Assembly: GCA_009823505.1 (NCBI GenBank)
Contig: VZQC01009601.1
Coordinates: forward strand, 4,771,538-4,835,537
DNA from: Rhizomys pruinosus
Taxonomy: Eukaryota; Chordata; Mammalia; Rodentia; Spalacidae
Reading direction: 5' to 3'
DNA length: 64,000 bases
Positions 1 to 10,400 of this stretch are shown here, in pieces (position 1 is the stretch's first letter; each line of letters begins with the position of its first letter). The translations under genes and the position numbers were made by a program. The notes beneath the pieces were generated by a model. That model saw nothing but the letters and a program-made list of their open reading frames with translations, was not told the DNA's origin and searched no databases.

Positions 1-75
1 CCCCCTCCTCCCCCTCCTCCCGTTCCCTTCCCCCTCCTCCCGTTCCCTTCCCCCTCCTCCCCCTCCTCCCCCTCT
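1..75. repeat. Pyrimidine-rich simple repeat (CCCCCTCCTCC)n, cut by window start
   Basis: C-rich tract with a roughly 20-bp period seen at least twice, in which CGTTCCCTTC alternates with CCCCTCCTCC. It continues beyond the window edge. The purine strand is a homopurine tract. Confidence 0.9.
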
Positions 76-812
76 GTCCTGGCCCTCCCACTGATGGCCA
101 TGGCAGCTGTGGGCAGGTGTCCATTAGAGTTTAGAGGAGCAGTGACAGTTGACTTTTCTTTCTTCCTTTCGTCCAGTTAACACAGTGGACAAGGCAACTG
201 TCATTCCCACAGGCCTCGTTAATGAACCTGCAAGAGCAAATGGGCCTTGTGATTGCCGGAAACCTAGAAGGAGCACGCTCCCCACCAGCGAGCAAATGCC
301 AGGCAGGAAGGTCCTGCTCCCTTCCCCCTCCCCTGCCTACCCTCCTGTGGGCTCCCAGGGGCTGTGTAGATGGAACATCAAGTGCCAAGCCCTAACAGGT
401 TTGTCCAGGGCCACACACACCCACGACCTTAACCACACCCCTGAAGCTTCTTCAGCACACACAGACGTCCCAGTGAGATCACCTCTTACAAAGTGGGGCC
501 AGACAGTGCACTACCTGGGGGACCCCTGGCCAAGCTGGAAAGGAAGAGAAGGAATACTAAGAGCTGAGGAGGGGCAGCCGTGGCCTCGCCCTCCCACAGA
601 CGCATACGCTTGAGTGGATCATAGCCTTTTTCACACTCCAAATGGGCATTAATGCAGCCAGCACTAACTCAATTTTATCACAGGGAGAAAAGAATAATTT
701 TTCTCCTGTCCTTTGCTTCTGCTCTGGCTGCCTTCACTGATGGGGACTGTTGCTTCTGCCTTATGACGTTAGATTTTTCAGGCTTTTTGGTTTGGGGGTC
801 TTGTTTCTTGCT
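76..812. other. Unique sequence, no gene recognised
   Basis: A 154-codon open frame runs through 149-613 on the plus strand. Its product is low-complexity and Pro/Ser-rich with no domain I recognise, and no splice or promoter context supports it. I see no repeat family here. Confidence 0.5.
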
Positions 813-933
813 CTGTGTGTGCGTGTGTGTGTGTGCGTGTGTGTGTGTATTTATGCATGTGTATACACACGTATGCATGTGTATACACATGCATGCATGT
901 GTATACACACACGTGCATGTGCACATGTACATT
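813..933. repeat. (TG)n plus CATGTATACACA-type microsatellite
   Basis: TG/GTGTGCGTGT dinucleotide tract followed by three diverging copies of a GCATGTGTATACACAC-like motif. Alternating purine-pyrimidine sequence, so Z-DNA-prone by composition (inference). Confidence 0.9.
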
Positions 934-1004
934 TAGAGCCCAAGATCAACATTGTGTGTCTGTCTCCACTTTTATTTAGTGATTTAAAAAATATTTTATC
1001 ATTT

Positions 1005-1216
1005 TTTTTTGTGTGTATGAGTGTATTACCTGCATATATGTAATTGTGCCCCTGTCATGCAATGCCTGCAGAGTCCAGAGATCAAAAGAGGGTGTTGGAT
1101 TCCCCCTGGAACTGGAGTTATGGATGGTTGTTAGCAGCCACGTGGCTGGGAATCCAACCCAGGCACTCTGGAAGAGCAGCCGGTGTTCTTAACTACTGGG
1201 CCATCTCTCCAGCCCT
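1005..1216 (-). mobile_element. B2 SINE, minus strand
   Basis: Read on the minus strand it starts GGGCTGGAGAGATGGCC, keeps a degenerate tRNA-like B-box region, and ends in the GCATTGCATGACAGGGG-type 3' block and an A-rich tail. It lacks the 17-bp duplication of the young B2 copies. Confidence 0.9.
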
Positions 1217-1250
1217 TTATTTATTGATTTTATACATTTTATTTTTGGAC

Positions 1251-1390
1251 TTTTTGAGACAGAGTCTCCCTGTAGCCCCAGCTGGCCTGGAACTCTCTAT
1301 GTAGACCAGGCTGGCCTTGAACCCACAGAGAGCCACCTGCCTCTGCCTCCCAAGTGCTGGGATTAAAGGCGTGCGCCACCTCGCCTGCCT
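1251..1390 (-). mobile_element. B1 SINE, minus strand
   Basis: Reverse complement of a 7SL-derived B1: starts GCGCACGCCTTTAATCCC and ends GGAGACTCTGTCTCAAAAA. Directly abuts the B2 on its left. Confidence 0.92.
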
Positions 1391-1399
1391 TAATTCATT

Positions 1400-1740
1400 T
1401 TTTTTTTTTTGAAGATAGTGGCTCTCGAGTGACCCAGAACCTCATCAATTCTTCGCTAAGCTTATTGGTCAGGGCTTCAAGAATCGACCCAATGAGCTTC
1501 CTATAGTGCTCTTGGCTTGGGTTCGGCGGAACTCCCTGCCGCTTACAAAACTAAGAAGTTCGTTCACAACAGGTCGGCGAAAAAATCAGAAAGTCCATAA
1601 ACAATAGCTTTGCACAGCTCAAAGCACATTACCAATCTGAGTTTTCTTTCCAGCCAATGGTCCTCTCTTATCTATTTAATGACTACTGAGTAAGGAAAGT
1701 TGATAGGAGAGATGAAGAAGCACCCAGAATCCTGAGACAA
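1400..1740. other. Unique stretch, candidate conserved non-coding sequence
   Basis: Free of recognisable repeats and microsatellites. It contains several CpGs (TTGGGTTCGGCGGAAC, GGTCGGCGAAAA) unusual for old rodent intergenic DNA. The candidate status is inferred from texture only; no alignment was possible. Confidence 0.25.
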
Positions 1741-2439
1741 ACAGCTTCCAAAGCCACCGTGTTTCTGGAGGTTTATTTCACATGTCTCCTGTCAGCTGGC
1801 AAACCAGGAGGTGGAAGGGCCCTGTGGCACGGTGGGTGATATGTGCCAGTAATCCTGCTCATCAATATGACGTGAAATGAAATAATGCGGGAATGTTTGG
1901 GGGGTAAGAGAAAGAAGAAAGTGAGGAAGACATTGGCTGTCTCCCACTGAGGAAGCTGACATGGCTCTCTGCCAAGCAGAGGTCACCCGCCTTTCTCCAA
2001 GCCTGCTTTCCGAAGCTGGCTTCTGATTATCTCAATCAGCTAAGAAGCAGGAGGCAGCTGCCTTTGCGGTTTGCAGTGTTGGAGACTGTTTTTGCTGCCG
2101 GCTCCTGCGGAAGCAAGCATCTAAATCCCGAAAGTTCACAGGCAGCTAGGGAGTTGTCGTGGGTTGTCTTTTTTTTTTTTCTGACCCCAAAATACACTGA
2201 TCCAGGACTTGGTTGCAAAAGCCAGCAGTCTTTTTGCGATGACCGGCTGAATCAGAGGCCCCGTTGCTGTGTTTAGCTCAGTGTTTCGCGTTCTCAGCCG
2301 GTTTCCACGCTGATAAAGGGAACTGGCTAAATTTGGGTTCAGTTCATCCCCATTTTTAGAGATTACATGGCTTCTGCTGACCCCATGGAGGTGCAGGCTG
2401 TCTGATGTTTGGACCTCGCTAGACCACCACTGTTCTTTC
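1741..2439. other. Unique sequence, no gene recognised
   Basis: No repeat family seen apart from a T-run near 2169. The part 1990-2390 is non-repetitive and CpG-containing (TTCGCGTTC, TTTGCGATGACCGG), with short palindromic motifs. It may be regulatory, but nothing in the sequence proves it. Confidence 0.3.
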
Positions 2440-2554
2440 TTTATTCTTTTATATTTTTGTGTGGTATGTAAGCGTGTATTGCCTGCATGTGAGTGCTGCA
2501 TGATGTCACGCACTGCCCCTTGTGAGGGACAGAACGGAATTAGAATTAACAGCT

Positions 2555-2713
2555 GCTAAAACTTGGTGGGTGCACACCTTTATTCCAGGACTGGGAGGCA
2601 GAGGCAGTGTGGATCTCGTGAGTTCAGACCATCTGCGTCTACAAAATGAGCTCCAGGCCACGTTAACTAAAGAGGAACCCTGAGTCCTCAAAAAGACAAA
2701 TAAAAAAAAAAAA
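2555..2713 (+). mobile_element. B1 SINE inside the B2
   Basis: Degraded plus-strand B1 with GGGAGGCAGAGGCAG, a diverged CTGGTCTAC region and a 12-A tail at 2702-2713. Confidence 0.8.
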
Positions 2714-2781
2714 GGAATTACAAGAGGTGTTGTTACTGCCATGTGAGATGCTGCAATTCTGAAGATTCAAAATCCTGCTGT

Positions 2782-2915
2782 GATTCGCAGAGCAGGTGGC
2801 GATCTCTGGTGCAAGGTCAAGGCCCTCCTGGTCTACATAGGTGAGCTCCAGGCCACCTAGAACTAAAGGGAGACCCCTGCTCTCAAAAAAGAACAAACAA
2901 AAAAAAAAAAAAAAA
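2782..2915 (+). mobile_element. B1 SINE 3' part, second copy
   Basis: B1 right part (GGTCAAGGCCCTCCTGGTCTAC, GGGAGACCCCTG) with a long A-tail ending at 2915. It lies about 202 bp from the first B1 tail and is followed by the same B2-derived GGAATTACA junction. Confidence 0.75.
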
Positions 2916-3030
2916 GGAATTACAGGCTGTTGTTAGCTGCCATGTGAGTGCTGAGATTCTGAGATTCAAATCCTGGTCTTCCGCAAGAGCAGCCAGTGTG
3001 CTTAAACACTGAGCCCAAGGACCATTCTTT

Positions 3031-3174
3031 TTTTTTTTTTCTTCTTTTTGGTCTTTTCAAGATGGTCTCCCTGTAACTCACTCGGTAGACCAGGTTGGCC
3101 TTGAACTCACAAAGATCCACCTGCCTCTGCCTCCCGACTGCTAGGATTAAAGGTGTGTGCCACCACGCCCGGCT
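3031..3174 (-). mobile_element. B1 SINE, minus strand, with target-site duplication
   Basis: Reverse-complement B1 preceded by a T-run (its A-tail). Flanked by the perfect direct repeat GGACCATTCTTT at 3019-3030 and 3177-3188, marking the insertion. Confidence 0.95.
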
Positions 3175-3251
3175 CTGGACCATTCTTTCTTAACGCCATG
3201 TTCCTGCAGAGGGACTCCTCATGGTGCCAACCAAAGAGCACAGTGAGAGCT

Positions 3252-3364
3252 TGGCACGGGGTGGGGGCACACCTGTAATCCTGGCATTCAGGATACTTTA
3301 GCAAGAGGATTGAGAGTGCAAGGCCACTGAGATACATAGCAAGACCCTCTCTTGAAAAATCAAA
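3252..3364 (+). mobile_element. Old B1-like SINE
   Basis: Diverged copy: CACACCTGTAATCCTGGCATT, CAAGGCCACTGAGATACATAG, AAGACCCTCTCTTGAAAAA. Its tail runs into the GGGA/GA tract. Confidence 0.7.
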
Positions 3365-3396
3365 GGGAGGAAGAGAGGGAGGGAGGGAGGGGGAGG

Positions 3397-3452
<56 letters not shown>

Positions 3453-3463
3453 AGAGAGAGATT
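3363..3463. repeat. (GGGA)n/(GA)n microsatellite
   Basis: GGGAGGGAGG then about 36 GA dinucleotides; a homopurine tract. Confidence 0.95.
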
Positions 3464-3614
3464 CACCACTGTTCACTGTGTGCCCTGGAGGCCGGTAAAA
3501 TGGCTGAAATTTGCTTTCTTTTAGCAACGCTGGAATTGGACTCAGGGCTTTGAGTGCTGTTGCCACTCTATCACTAAACTGTATCCCCAGTTGCTTTCTA
3601 CCTTTTTCTTATTT

Positions 3615-3891
3615 TTGAGACAGGGTCTCACAATGTTGCTCAGGCTGGCCTTGAACTCATTCTGTAGCCCAGGCAGGGCTTGAACTTTCAATGCTCGTAC
3701 TTCAGCCTCCTCAGTAGGTAGGATTATAGACCTCCAACATAAGGCCCAGTTTGAAACTCATTTTATTTTTCATGTTTATTTTATTCAAGATAAGGTTTCA
3801 TGTAGCCCAAACAGGCCTTGAATTCCCAATCCTCTTCCCTTTACCTCCTGAGTGCTGGGATTACAGGCAATCCACCACTATACCTGGCTCT
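3615..3891 (-). mobile_element. Two old B1-like fragments, minus strand
   Basis: First fragment at 3615-3752 (GAGACAGGGTCTCACAATG) and second at 3783-3891 (GATAAGGTTTCATGTAGCCC to CACTATACCTGGCT). Both are strongly diverged. Confidence 0.65.
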
Positions 3892-5109
3892 TGCAATTAA
3901 TTGATTTTAAGACCCCACTCAACTATTCAGATGGTTTTCAATGTAGCCAAGACTAGAGAATAAGGCATCCATCAACTACAACTCAGGACATCATCAGAGA
4001 GGTTATCCAGTGCATTAAATAGGACTAGCCTCTGTTGGAATGCTGTCTGATTTAGAATGTGTCTGCTAGGAACAGGAAGGAGGGCTAGATGTTTATGCCA
4101 AAATCACTTCATTTTATAACAAGTGTTACCGTTGCCATCTGACATTCCAAAACGCTAGACAACTCTGCTATGAGTTCATTTTGGTCCACAACTGCAAATG
4201 TTCTCTTCTCTAGACCTAAATAACGTAGAGGATCAGGATCATAGACAAACCTCATGAAAACACTGCTGCAAGAGGTCTGTTTTCATCAGCCCCATGGGTG
4301 ATGGGAAAGGTGGGAGGCTCAGGAAGAGAACAGGTCTCTCGCCGCTTCTTGAAGCTATATGCTCCCCACCTCCTCACTGTTCAAGATCTTCTTCTCCCTC
4401 TCTGGCTCACAAGTCTTTCCCAGATTGCAAGTTTCTTTCTGACACCAATACACACATGTACAAGTCGATTCACCACTTCTGTGTGCATCAGCTGGGCACC
4501 ACTCTAGCAAATACCCAAGCTAATCAATTTATAAAGAGAAAAGATTTCTTGGGGTTCAATGGTTTGGAAATTCGAAGGTGGTGACTGGGTACACACACTG
4601 CTTTTAGGTGAGGTGGGACTGCCCCCTCCCCCAATAGTGACCAGCTGGGAGCAAGGCTTTCATACAAGGGTCTTTGGGGGGATTTTTGACATTTAAACTT
4701 TACTATCTTCCTTCTTGATTGAAAAAAAAAAAAAGCCATCACCAGTCTAAGTGCCTCTGGTGCTTCCTGATGCTCATCATCCTCCAGACAGGGAGAAGTC
4801 AATGATGACGCTTGGGAAGCCTGTATCCACTGTCCATCCAGGGAGCAGAATGTCAATCAAACAGTATTCACTGCACAACCTCGGGCTGGGCTACTCAAAA
4901 CTCACGCATCCCGCCTGCCATCAAGCCAGACAACAGTGCCCTGCCCCCACTGAGCCAATCAGATCCTTCATGAGAAAACTAAGAGTTATAGAGTGAAGAA
5001 GTGACCAGTCCCCGAGATGCGGACCCCCAAAGACGTCTCCTTCATGGCTGCCATTTTCTGACGCCATCAGCTTATGTCAGTGATGCAAGCAAGGCTCACA
5101 CCCTCATGA
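3892..5109. other. Unique sequence, no gene recognised
   Basis: No repeats beyond an A-run near 4722. Short open frames at 4294-4584 and 4751-4996 have no recognisable domain and no flanking splice evidence. Confidence 0.4.
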
Positions 5110-5121
5110 AACTCCTCTTTA

Positions 5122-5273
5122 TTATTTTGTTGTTGTTGTTGTCTTTTTGAGACAGGGTCTCCTTGTAGCTCTGGCTGTCCTGGAACTCACTCTGTAGACC
5201 AGGCTGGCCTTGAACTCACAGAGATCTGCCCGCTTCTGCCTCCCAAGTGGTAAGATTAAAGGCATGCGCCATC
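5122..5273 (-). mobile_element. B1 SINE, minus strand, with target-site duplication
   Basis: Reverse-complement B1 with a T/GTT-rich head. Flanked by the 12-bp direct repeat AACTCCTCTTTA at 5110-5121 and 5274-5285. Confidence 0.95.
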
Positions 5274-5295
5274 AACTCCTCTTTAAAACCACTGC

Positions 5296-5511
5296 GGGGG
5301 GCTGGAGAAATGGCCTAGTGGTTAAGAGCGCTGAGTGCTCTTGCAGAGGATCTGGGTTCGATTCCCACCACCCACATGGCATCTGAGAACCGTCTTTAAC
5401 TCCAGTTTGAGGGGAATCCGACGCCCTCTTCTGACCTCTGAGGCATTGCACGACATGAGCGCACAGACCTACATGCAGACAGTTCATTTGTACACATAAA
5501 TAAATAAAAAC
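5296..5511 (+). mobile_element. B2 SINE, plus strand, with target-site duplication
   Basis: Starts GGGGCTGGAGAAATGGCC. A-box-like TAGTGGTTAAGAGC and B-box GGTTCGATTCC are intact. Flanked by AAACCACTGC at 5286-5295 and 5512-5521. It lacks the second 17-bp block of the duplicated B2 subfamily. Confidence 0.95.
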
Positions 5512-5607
5512 AAACCACTGCCAAAGAGAAGTGTGGTGTGTCTCACCTATAAGCCACCCTGTGTGAGTTGAGCTCAAGACCAATCTGGGGTACAGCATGA
5601 GATTTTT

Positions 5608-5868
5608 TTAAATTTTTTAAAAATTTTATTTATTTCTGTATGTGTATGAATATACTGTCTGCATGCAGGTTTGTGCACCCGTGTCATGCAATGCCACAGA
5701 GGTCAGAAGAGGGTGTTGGATTCCCGTGGAACTGGAGTTCTCCTGGAATTGGAGTGTGCAGATGGGTCTCAGCACCAGGTGGGGGCTGGGGATCGACCCA
5801 CCCGGGTTCCTCTATAAGAGTGGTCGGCGCTCCTTAACAGCTAGGCCACCTCTCCAGTCCCGAACACA
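5608..5868 (-). mobile_element. B2 SINE (duplicated subfamily), minus strand
   Basis: Reverse-complement B2 with the internal duplication (GGAACTGGAGTTCTCCTGG then AATTGGAGT). Target-site repeat ATGAGATTTTT at 5597-5607 and 5869-5879. Confidence 0.95.
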
Positions 5869-5879
5869 ATGAGATTTTT

Positions 5880-5992
5880 AAGAGAAAAAGAGGGAAAGGA
5901 AAAGGAAAAGGGAAGGAAGAAAGAAGAAAGAAAGGAAGGAAGGAAGGAAGGAAGGAGAGAAGAAGGGAGGGAGGGAATGAGGAAAGAAAAAA
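5880..5992. repeat. GGAA/GAAA-rich microsatellite
   Basis: Homopurine tract of GAAAG, GGAAGG and GGGA units. Confidence 0.9.
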
Positions 5993-6003
5993 AATTACAT
6001 TTT

Positions 6004-6137
6004 AGCTGAGCATGGTGGTGCACATCTTTGATTCCAGCACTCAGAAGGCAGAGGCAGGCAGATCTCTGTGAGTTCAAGGCTAGCCTAGTCTACGTAGTGA
6101 GTTCCAGGCCACCTGGGGCTACAGGGAGACCCTGTCA
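6004..6137 (+). mobile_element. B1 SINE, plus strand
   Basis: GCTGAGCATGGTGGTGCACA through GGGAGACCCTGTC. Its A-tail has expanded into the GAAA/GGAA tract that follows. Confidence 0.92.
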
Positions 6138-6191
6138 AAAGAAAGAAAGAAAGAAGGAAGGAAGGAAGGAAGGAAGGAAGGAAGGAAGGAA

Positions 6192-6257
<66 letters not shown>

Positions 6258-6302
6258 AAAGAAAGAAGCAAAAAGAAAGAAAAAGAAAGGAAGGAAGGTA
6301 GG
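6138..6302. repeat. (GAAA)n/(GGAA)n microsatellite grown from a B1 tail
   Basis: About 165 bp of tetranucleotide repeat starting in the B1 A-tail: first GAAA, then GGAA, then GAAA again. Confidence 0.95.
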
Positions 6303-7448
6303 TTAGAGGGTAGGTAAGAGGCAGTTGAGAGATCACATGAAACAATGAGTTGCATTGCATTGAGCTTCGACTCATGTTTGCCCCTCCCCTGAAGTATGAT
6401 TTGCAAGCATAGGCAATGTGTTTGAGAGGTGATCCCAGGAAGTACAAAAATAATGAATGCATTAATGGATAGGTTACTGCAGTAATCCACGGAATCCGGA
6501 TCCCTTTTGGCCCTGCTGGAAGACCACAGAGCTTTCTGCAGAGTTGTCCCACCAAACAATGATGCACGCACCACTCTTCCATTGTCTACCTGCTGCATTG
6601 GTTGGGAGAGGGACCTGAGGCCCTTCCCCAGCCCTGCCCATGGCCTTAGCCCACCTGCAAGCCACACCTTCATCCCTTCCCATGCCAGACAGCACCTTCC
6701 AGCAGGTCTAATAACTGCATGCAAAGGATCTCTGGAGTAGAAAGCACATGGACTACAGATCTGAGGATTTTTGAACCATTAGTAAGAAATCCAACCCACC
6801 TTCAGAGATAGAGATTGTTATGGACAGAGATATGAAGAGGAATAATAATAGCTGAAGTTTACTGAGTGCTCTAAGTTCTCAGCATTTTATATACAGTAAC
6901 CCATTCAGTCCTCACACATATGGTCAAAAGACGTACCATTATTACATCCTGACAGACAAGTAACGGGATATGCTATAAATTTAAGGCAAATCCATAAACA
7001 TCTAGATGCAGTGAACCCAATTTTAGAATAAGCAAGCGGCCTCCTGGTGCTTCCCACAGGCTGTGTTACTACACTGACTGTATAGAAAGAGGAGGCAGAG
7101 CAAACCCACCCCATGTACACCTCAGCCTAGGCCACTGTGCCTGGTCTGTGTTGTGAATGGGGAGACATGAAAAAAATATATATAGAATAAGCAAGCAGCC
7201 ATCCAGGTGATAGCTTAAGAAGATAAGGCAGATGGGTGTGTATGGAAAATACATGTGTATGGAAATGCATCTAGGTATGCTAGTTAGAAGCAAAGATAGT
7301 TTCGTTATTTATACATGAAACAATGAATAACCAATTGAATTTTGACCACCCTAAAGACCCTAGAAGTTTAGGAATAGGAAACAAGTATGCTGGAAATGCT
7401 AAGAGAAGCCTGGACTACAACGTGAGACTGGGAAAGATGGACTGGAAA
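6303..7448. other. Unique sequence with an old MIR fragment
   Basis: A MIR-like fragment (minus strand) lies at about 6845-6960: TTTACTGAGTGCTCTAAG, CATTCAGTCCTCACA. The rest shows no gene or other repeat. A 201-codon minus-strand frame covering 6119-6724 is largely GAAA-repeat translation and is not credible. Confidence 0.5.
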
Positions 7449-10400
7449 GTGGCTGGATGGAGTGGGTTCTGGAGGCTGGATAGACTGGGTTCTGGAGGAT
7501 GGAGTGGGTTCCAGAGGCTGAATGGAGAGGGTTCCAGAGGCAGGATGGAGTGGGTTCTGGAGGCTGGATGGAGAGGGAGAGGGTTCCAGAGGCAGGATGG
7601 ATTGGGTTCTGGAGGCTGGATGGAGAGGGTTCCAGAAGCTGGATGGAGTGAATTCTGGAGGCAGGATGGAGTGGGTTCCGGAGGCTGGATGGAGTGGGTT
7701 CTGGGGGCTGGATGGAGTGGGTTCCAGAGACTGGATGTAGTGGGTTCCGGAGGCTGGATGGAGTGGGTTCCGGAGGCTGGATGTAGTGGGTTCCGGAGGC
7801 TGGATGGAGTGGGTTCCGGAGGCTGGATGGAGTGGGTTCCGGAGGCTGGATGGAGTGGGTTCCGGAGGCTGGATGGAGTGGGTTCCGGAGGCTGGATGGA
7901 GTGGGTTCCGGAGGCTGGATGGAGTGGGTTCCGGAGGCTGGATGGAGTGGGTTCCGGAGGCTGGATGGAGTGGGTTCCGGAGGCTGGATGGAGTGGGTTC
8001 CGGAGGCTGGATGGAGTGGGTTCCGGAGGCTGGATGGAGTGGGTTCCGGAGGCTGGATGGAGTGGGTTCCGGAGGCTGGATGGAGTGGGTTCCGGAGGCT
8101 GGATGGAGTGGGTTCCGGAGGCTGGATGGAGTGGGTTCCGGAGGCTGGATGGAGTGGGTTCCGGAGGCTGGATGGAGTGGGTTCCGGAGGCTGGATGGAG
8201 TGGGTTCCGGAGGCTGGATGGAGTGGGTTCCGGAGGCTGGATGGAGTGGGTTCCGGAGGCTGGATGGAGTGGGTTCCGGAGGCTGGATGGAGTGGGTTCC
8301 GGAGGCTGGATGGAGTGGGTTCCGGAGGCTGGATGGAGTGGGTTCCGGAGGCTGGATGGAGTGGGTTCCGGAGGCTGGATGGAGTGGGTTCCGGAGGCTG
8401 GATGGAGTGGGTTCCGGAGGCTGGATGGAGTGGGTTCCGGAGGCTGGATGGAGTGGGTTCCGGAGGCTGGATGGAGTGGGTTCCGGAGGCTGGATGGAGT
8501 GGGTTCCGGAGGCTGGATGGAGTGGGTTCCGGAGGCTGGATGGAGTGGGTTCCGGAGGCTGGATGGAGTGGGTTCCGGAGGCTGGATGGAGTGGGTTCCG
8601 GAGGCTGGATGGAGTGGGTTCCGGAGGCTGGATGGAGTGGGTTCCGGAGGCTGGATGGAGTGGGTTCCGGAGGCTGGATGGAGTGGGTTCCGGAGGCTGG
8701 ATGGAGTGGGTTCCGGAGGCTGGATGGAGTGGGTTCCGGAGGCTGGATGGAGTGGGTTCCGGAGGCTGGATGGAGTGGGTTCCGGAGGCTGGATGGAGTG
8801 GGTTCCGGAGGCTGGATGGAGTGGGTTCCGGAGGCTGGATGGAGTGGGTTCCGGAGGCTGGATGGAGTGGGTTCCGGAGGCTGGATGGAGTGGGTTCCGG
8901 AGGCTGGATGGAGTGGGTTCCGGAGGCTGGATGGAGTGGGTTCCGGAGGCTGGATGGAGTGGGTTCCGGAGGCTGGATGGAGTGGGTTCCGGAGGCTGGA
9001 TGGAGTGGGTTCCGGAGGCTGGATGGAGTGGGTTCCGGAGGCTGGATGGAGTGGGTTCCGGAGGCTGGATGGAGTGGGTTCCGGAGGCTGGATGGAGTGG
9101 GTTCCGGAGGCTGGATGGAGTGGGTTCCGGAGGCTGGATGGAGTGGGTTCCGGAGGCTGGATGGAGTGGGTTCCGGAGGCTGGATGGAGTGGGTTCCGGA
9201 GGCTGGATGGAGTGGGTTCCGGAGGCTGGATGGAGTGGGTTCCGGAGGCTGGATGGAGTGGGTTCCGGAGGCTGGATGGAGTGGGTTCCGGAGGCTGGAT
9301 GGAGTGGGTTCCGGAGGCTGGATGGAGTGGGTTCCGGAGGCTGGATGGAGTGGGTTCCGGAGGCTGGATGGAGTGGGTTCCGGAGGCTGGATGGAGTGGG
9401 TTCCGGAGGCTGGATGGAGTGGGTTCCGGAGGCTGGATGGAGTGGGTTCCGGAGGCTGGATGGAGTGGGTTCCGGAGGCTGGATGGAGTGGGTTCCGGAG
9501 GCTGGATGGAGTGGGTTCCGGAGGCTGGATGGAGTGGGTTCCGGAGGCTGGATGGAGTGGGTTCCGGAGGCTGGATGGAGTGGGTTCCGGAGGCTGGATG
9601 GAGTGGGTTCCGGAGGCTGGATGGAGTGGGTTCCGGAGGCTGGATGGAGTGGGTTCCGGAGGCTGGATGGAGTGGGTTCCGGAGGCTGGATGGAGTGGGT
9701 TCCGGAGGCTGGATGGAGTGGGTTCCGGAGGCTGGATGGAGTGGGTTCCGGAGGCTGGATGGAGTGGGTTCCGGAGGCTGGATGGAGTGGGTTCCGGAGG
9801 CTGGATGGAGTGGGTTCCGGAGGCTGGATGGAGTGGGTTCCGGAGGCTGGATGGAGTGGGTTCCGGAGGCTGGATGGAGTGGGTTCCGGAGGCTGGATGG
9901 AGTGGGTTCCGGAGGCTGGATGGAGTGGGTTCCGGAGGCTGGATGGAGTGGGTTCCGGAGGCTGGATGGAGTGGGTTCCGGAGGCTGGATGGAGTGGGTT
10001 CCGGAGGCTGGATGGAGTGGGTTCCGGAGGCTGGATGGAGTGGGTTCCGGAGGCTGGATGGAGTGGGTTCCGGAGGCTGGATGGAGTGGGTTCCGGAGGC
10101 TGGATGGAGTGGGTTCCGGAGGCTGGATGGAGTGGGTTCCGGAGGCTGGATGGAGTGGGTTCCGGAGGCTGGATGGAGTGGGTTCCGGAGGCTGGATGGA
10201 GTGGGTTCCGGAGGCTGGATGGAGTGGGTTCCGGAGGCTGGATGGAGTGGGTTCCGGAGGCTGGATGGAGTGGGTTCCGGAGGCTGGATGGAGTGGGTTC
10301 CGGAGGCTGGATGGAGTGGGTTCCGGAGGCTGGATGGAGTGGGTTCCGGAGGCTGGATGGAGTGGGTTCCGGAGGCTGGATGGAGTGGGTTCCGGAGGCT

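Larger units (their letters stand above)
2440..3009 (-). mobile_element. Old B2 SINE split by B1-derived blocks, minus strand
   Basis: B2 3' part at 2440-2530 (TGCATGATGTCACGCACTG) and 5' part at 2916-3009 (ATTACAGGCTGTTGTTAGCTG through AACACTGAGCC) are separated by two B1-like blocks. A second, diverged copy of the B2 middle lies at 2714-2781, so the internal region is duplicated. Confidence 0.7.

Noticed and set aside
149..613. 154-codon plus-strand gene
   Set aside because: Low-complexity Pro/Ser/Thr composition, no domain and no gene context.
5640..5872. Small proteins beginning with an MYCLHVGLCT-like sequence, seen at several places
   Set aside because: The same peptide recurs wherever a B2 lies in that orientation; it is SINE translation.
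6028..6724. Lys/Glu-rich and Phe/Leu/Ser-rich proteins
   Set aside because: Both strands of a GAAA/GGAA microsatellite read through a B1.
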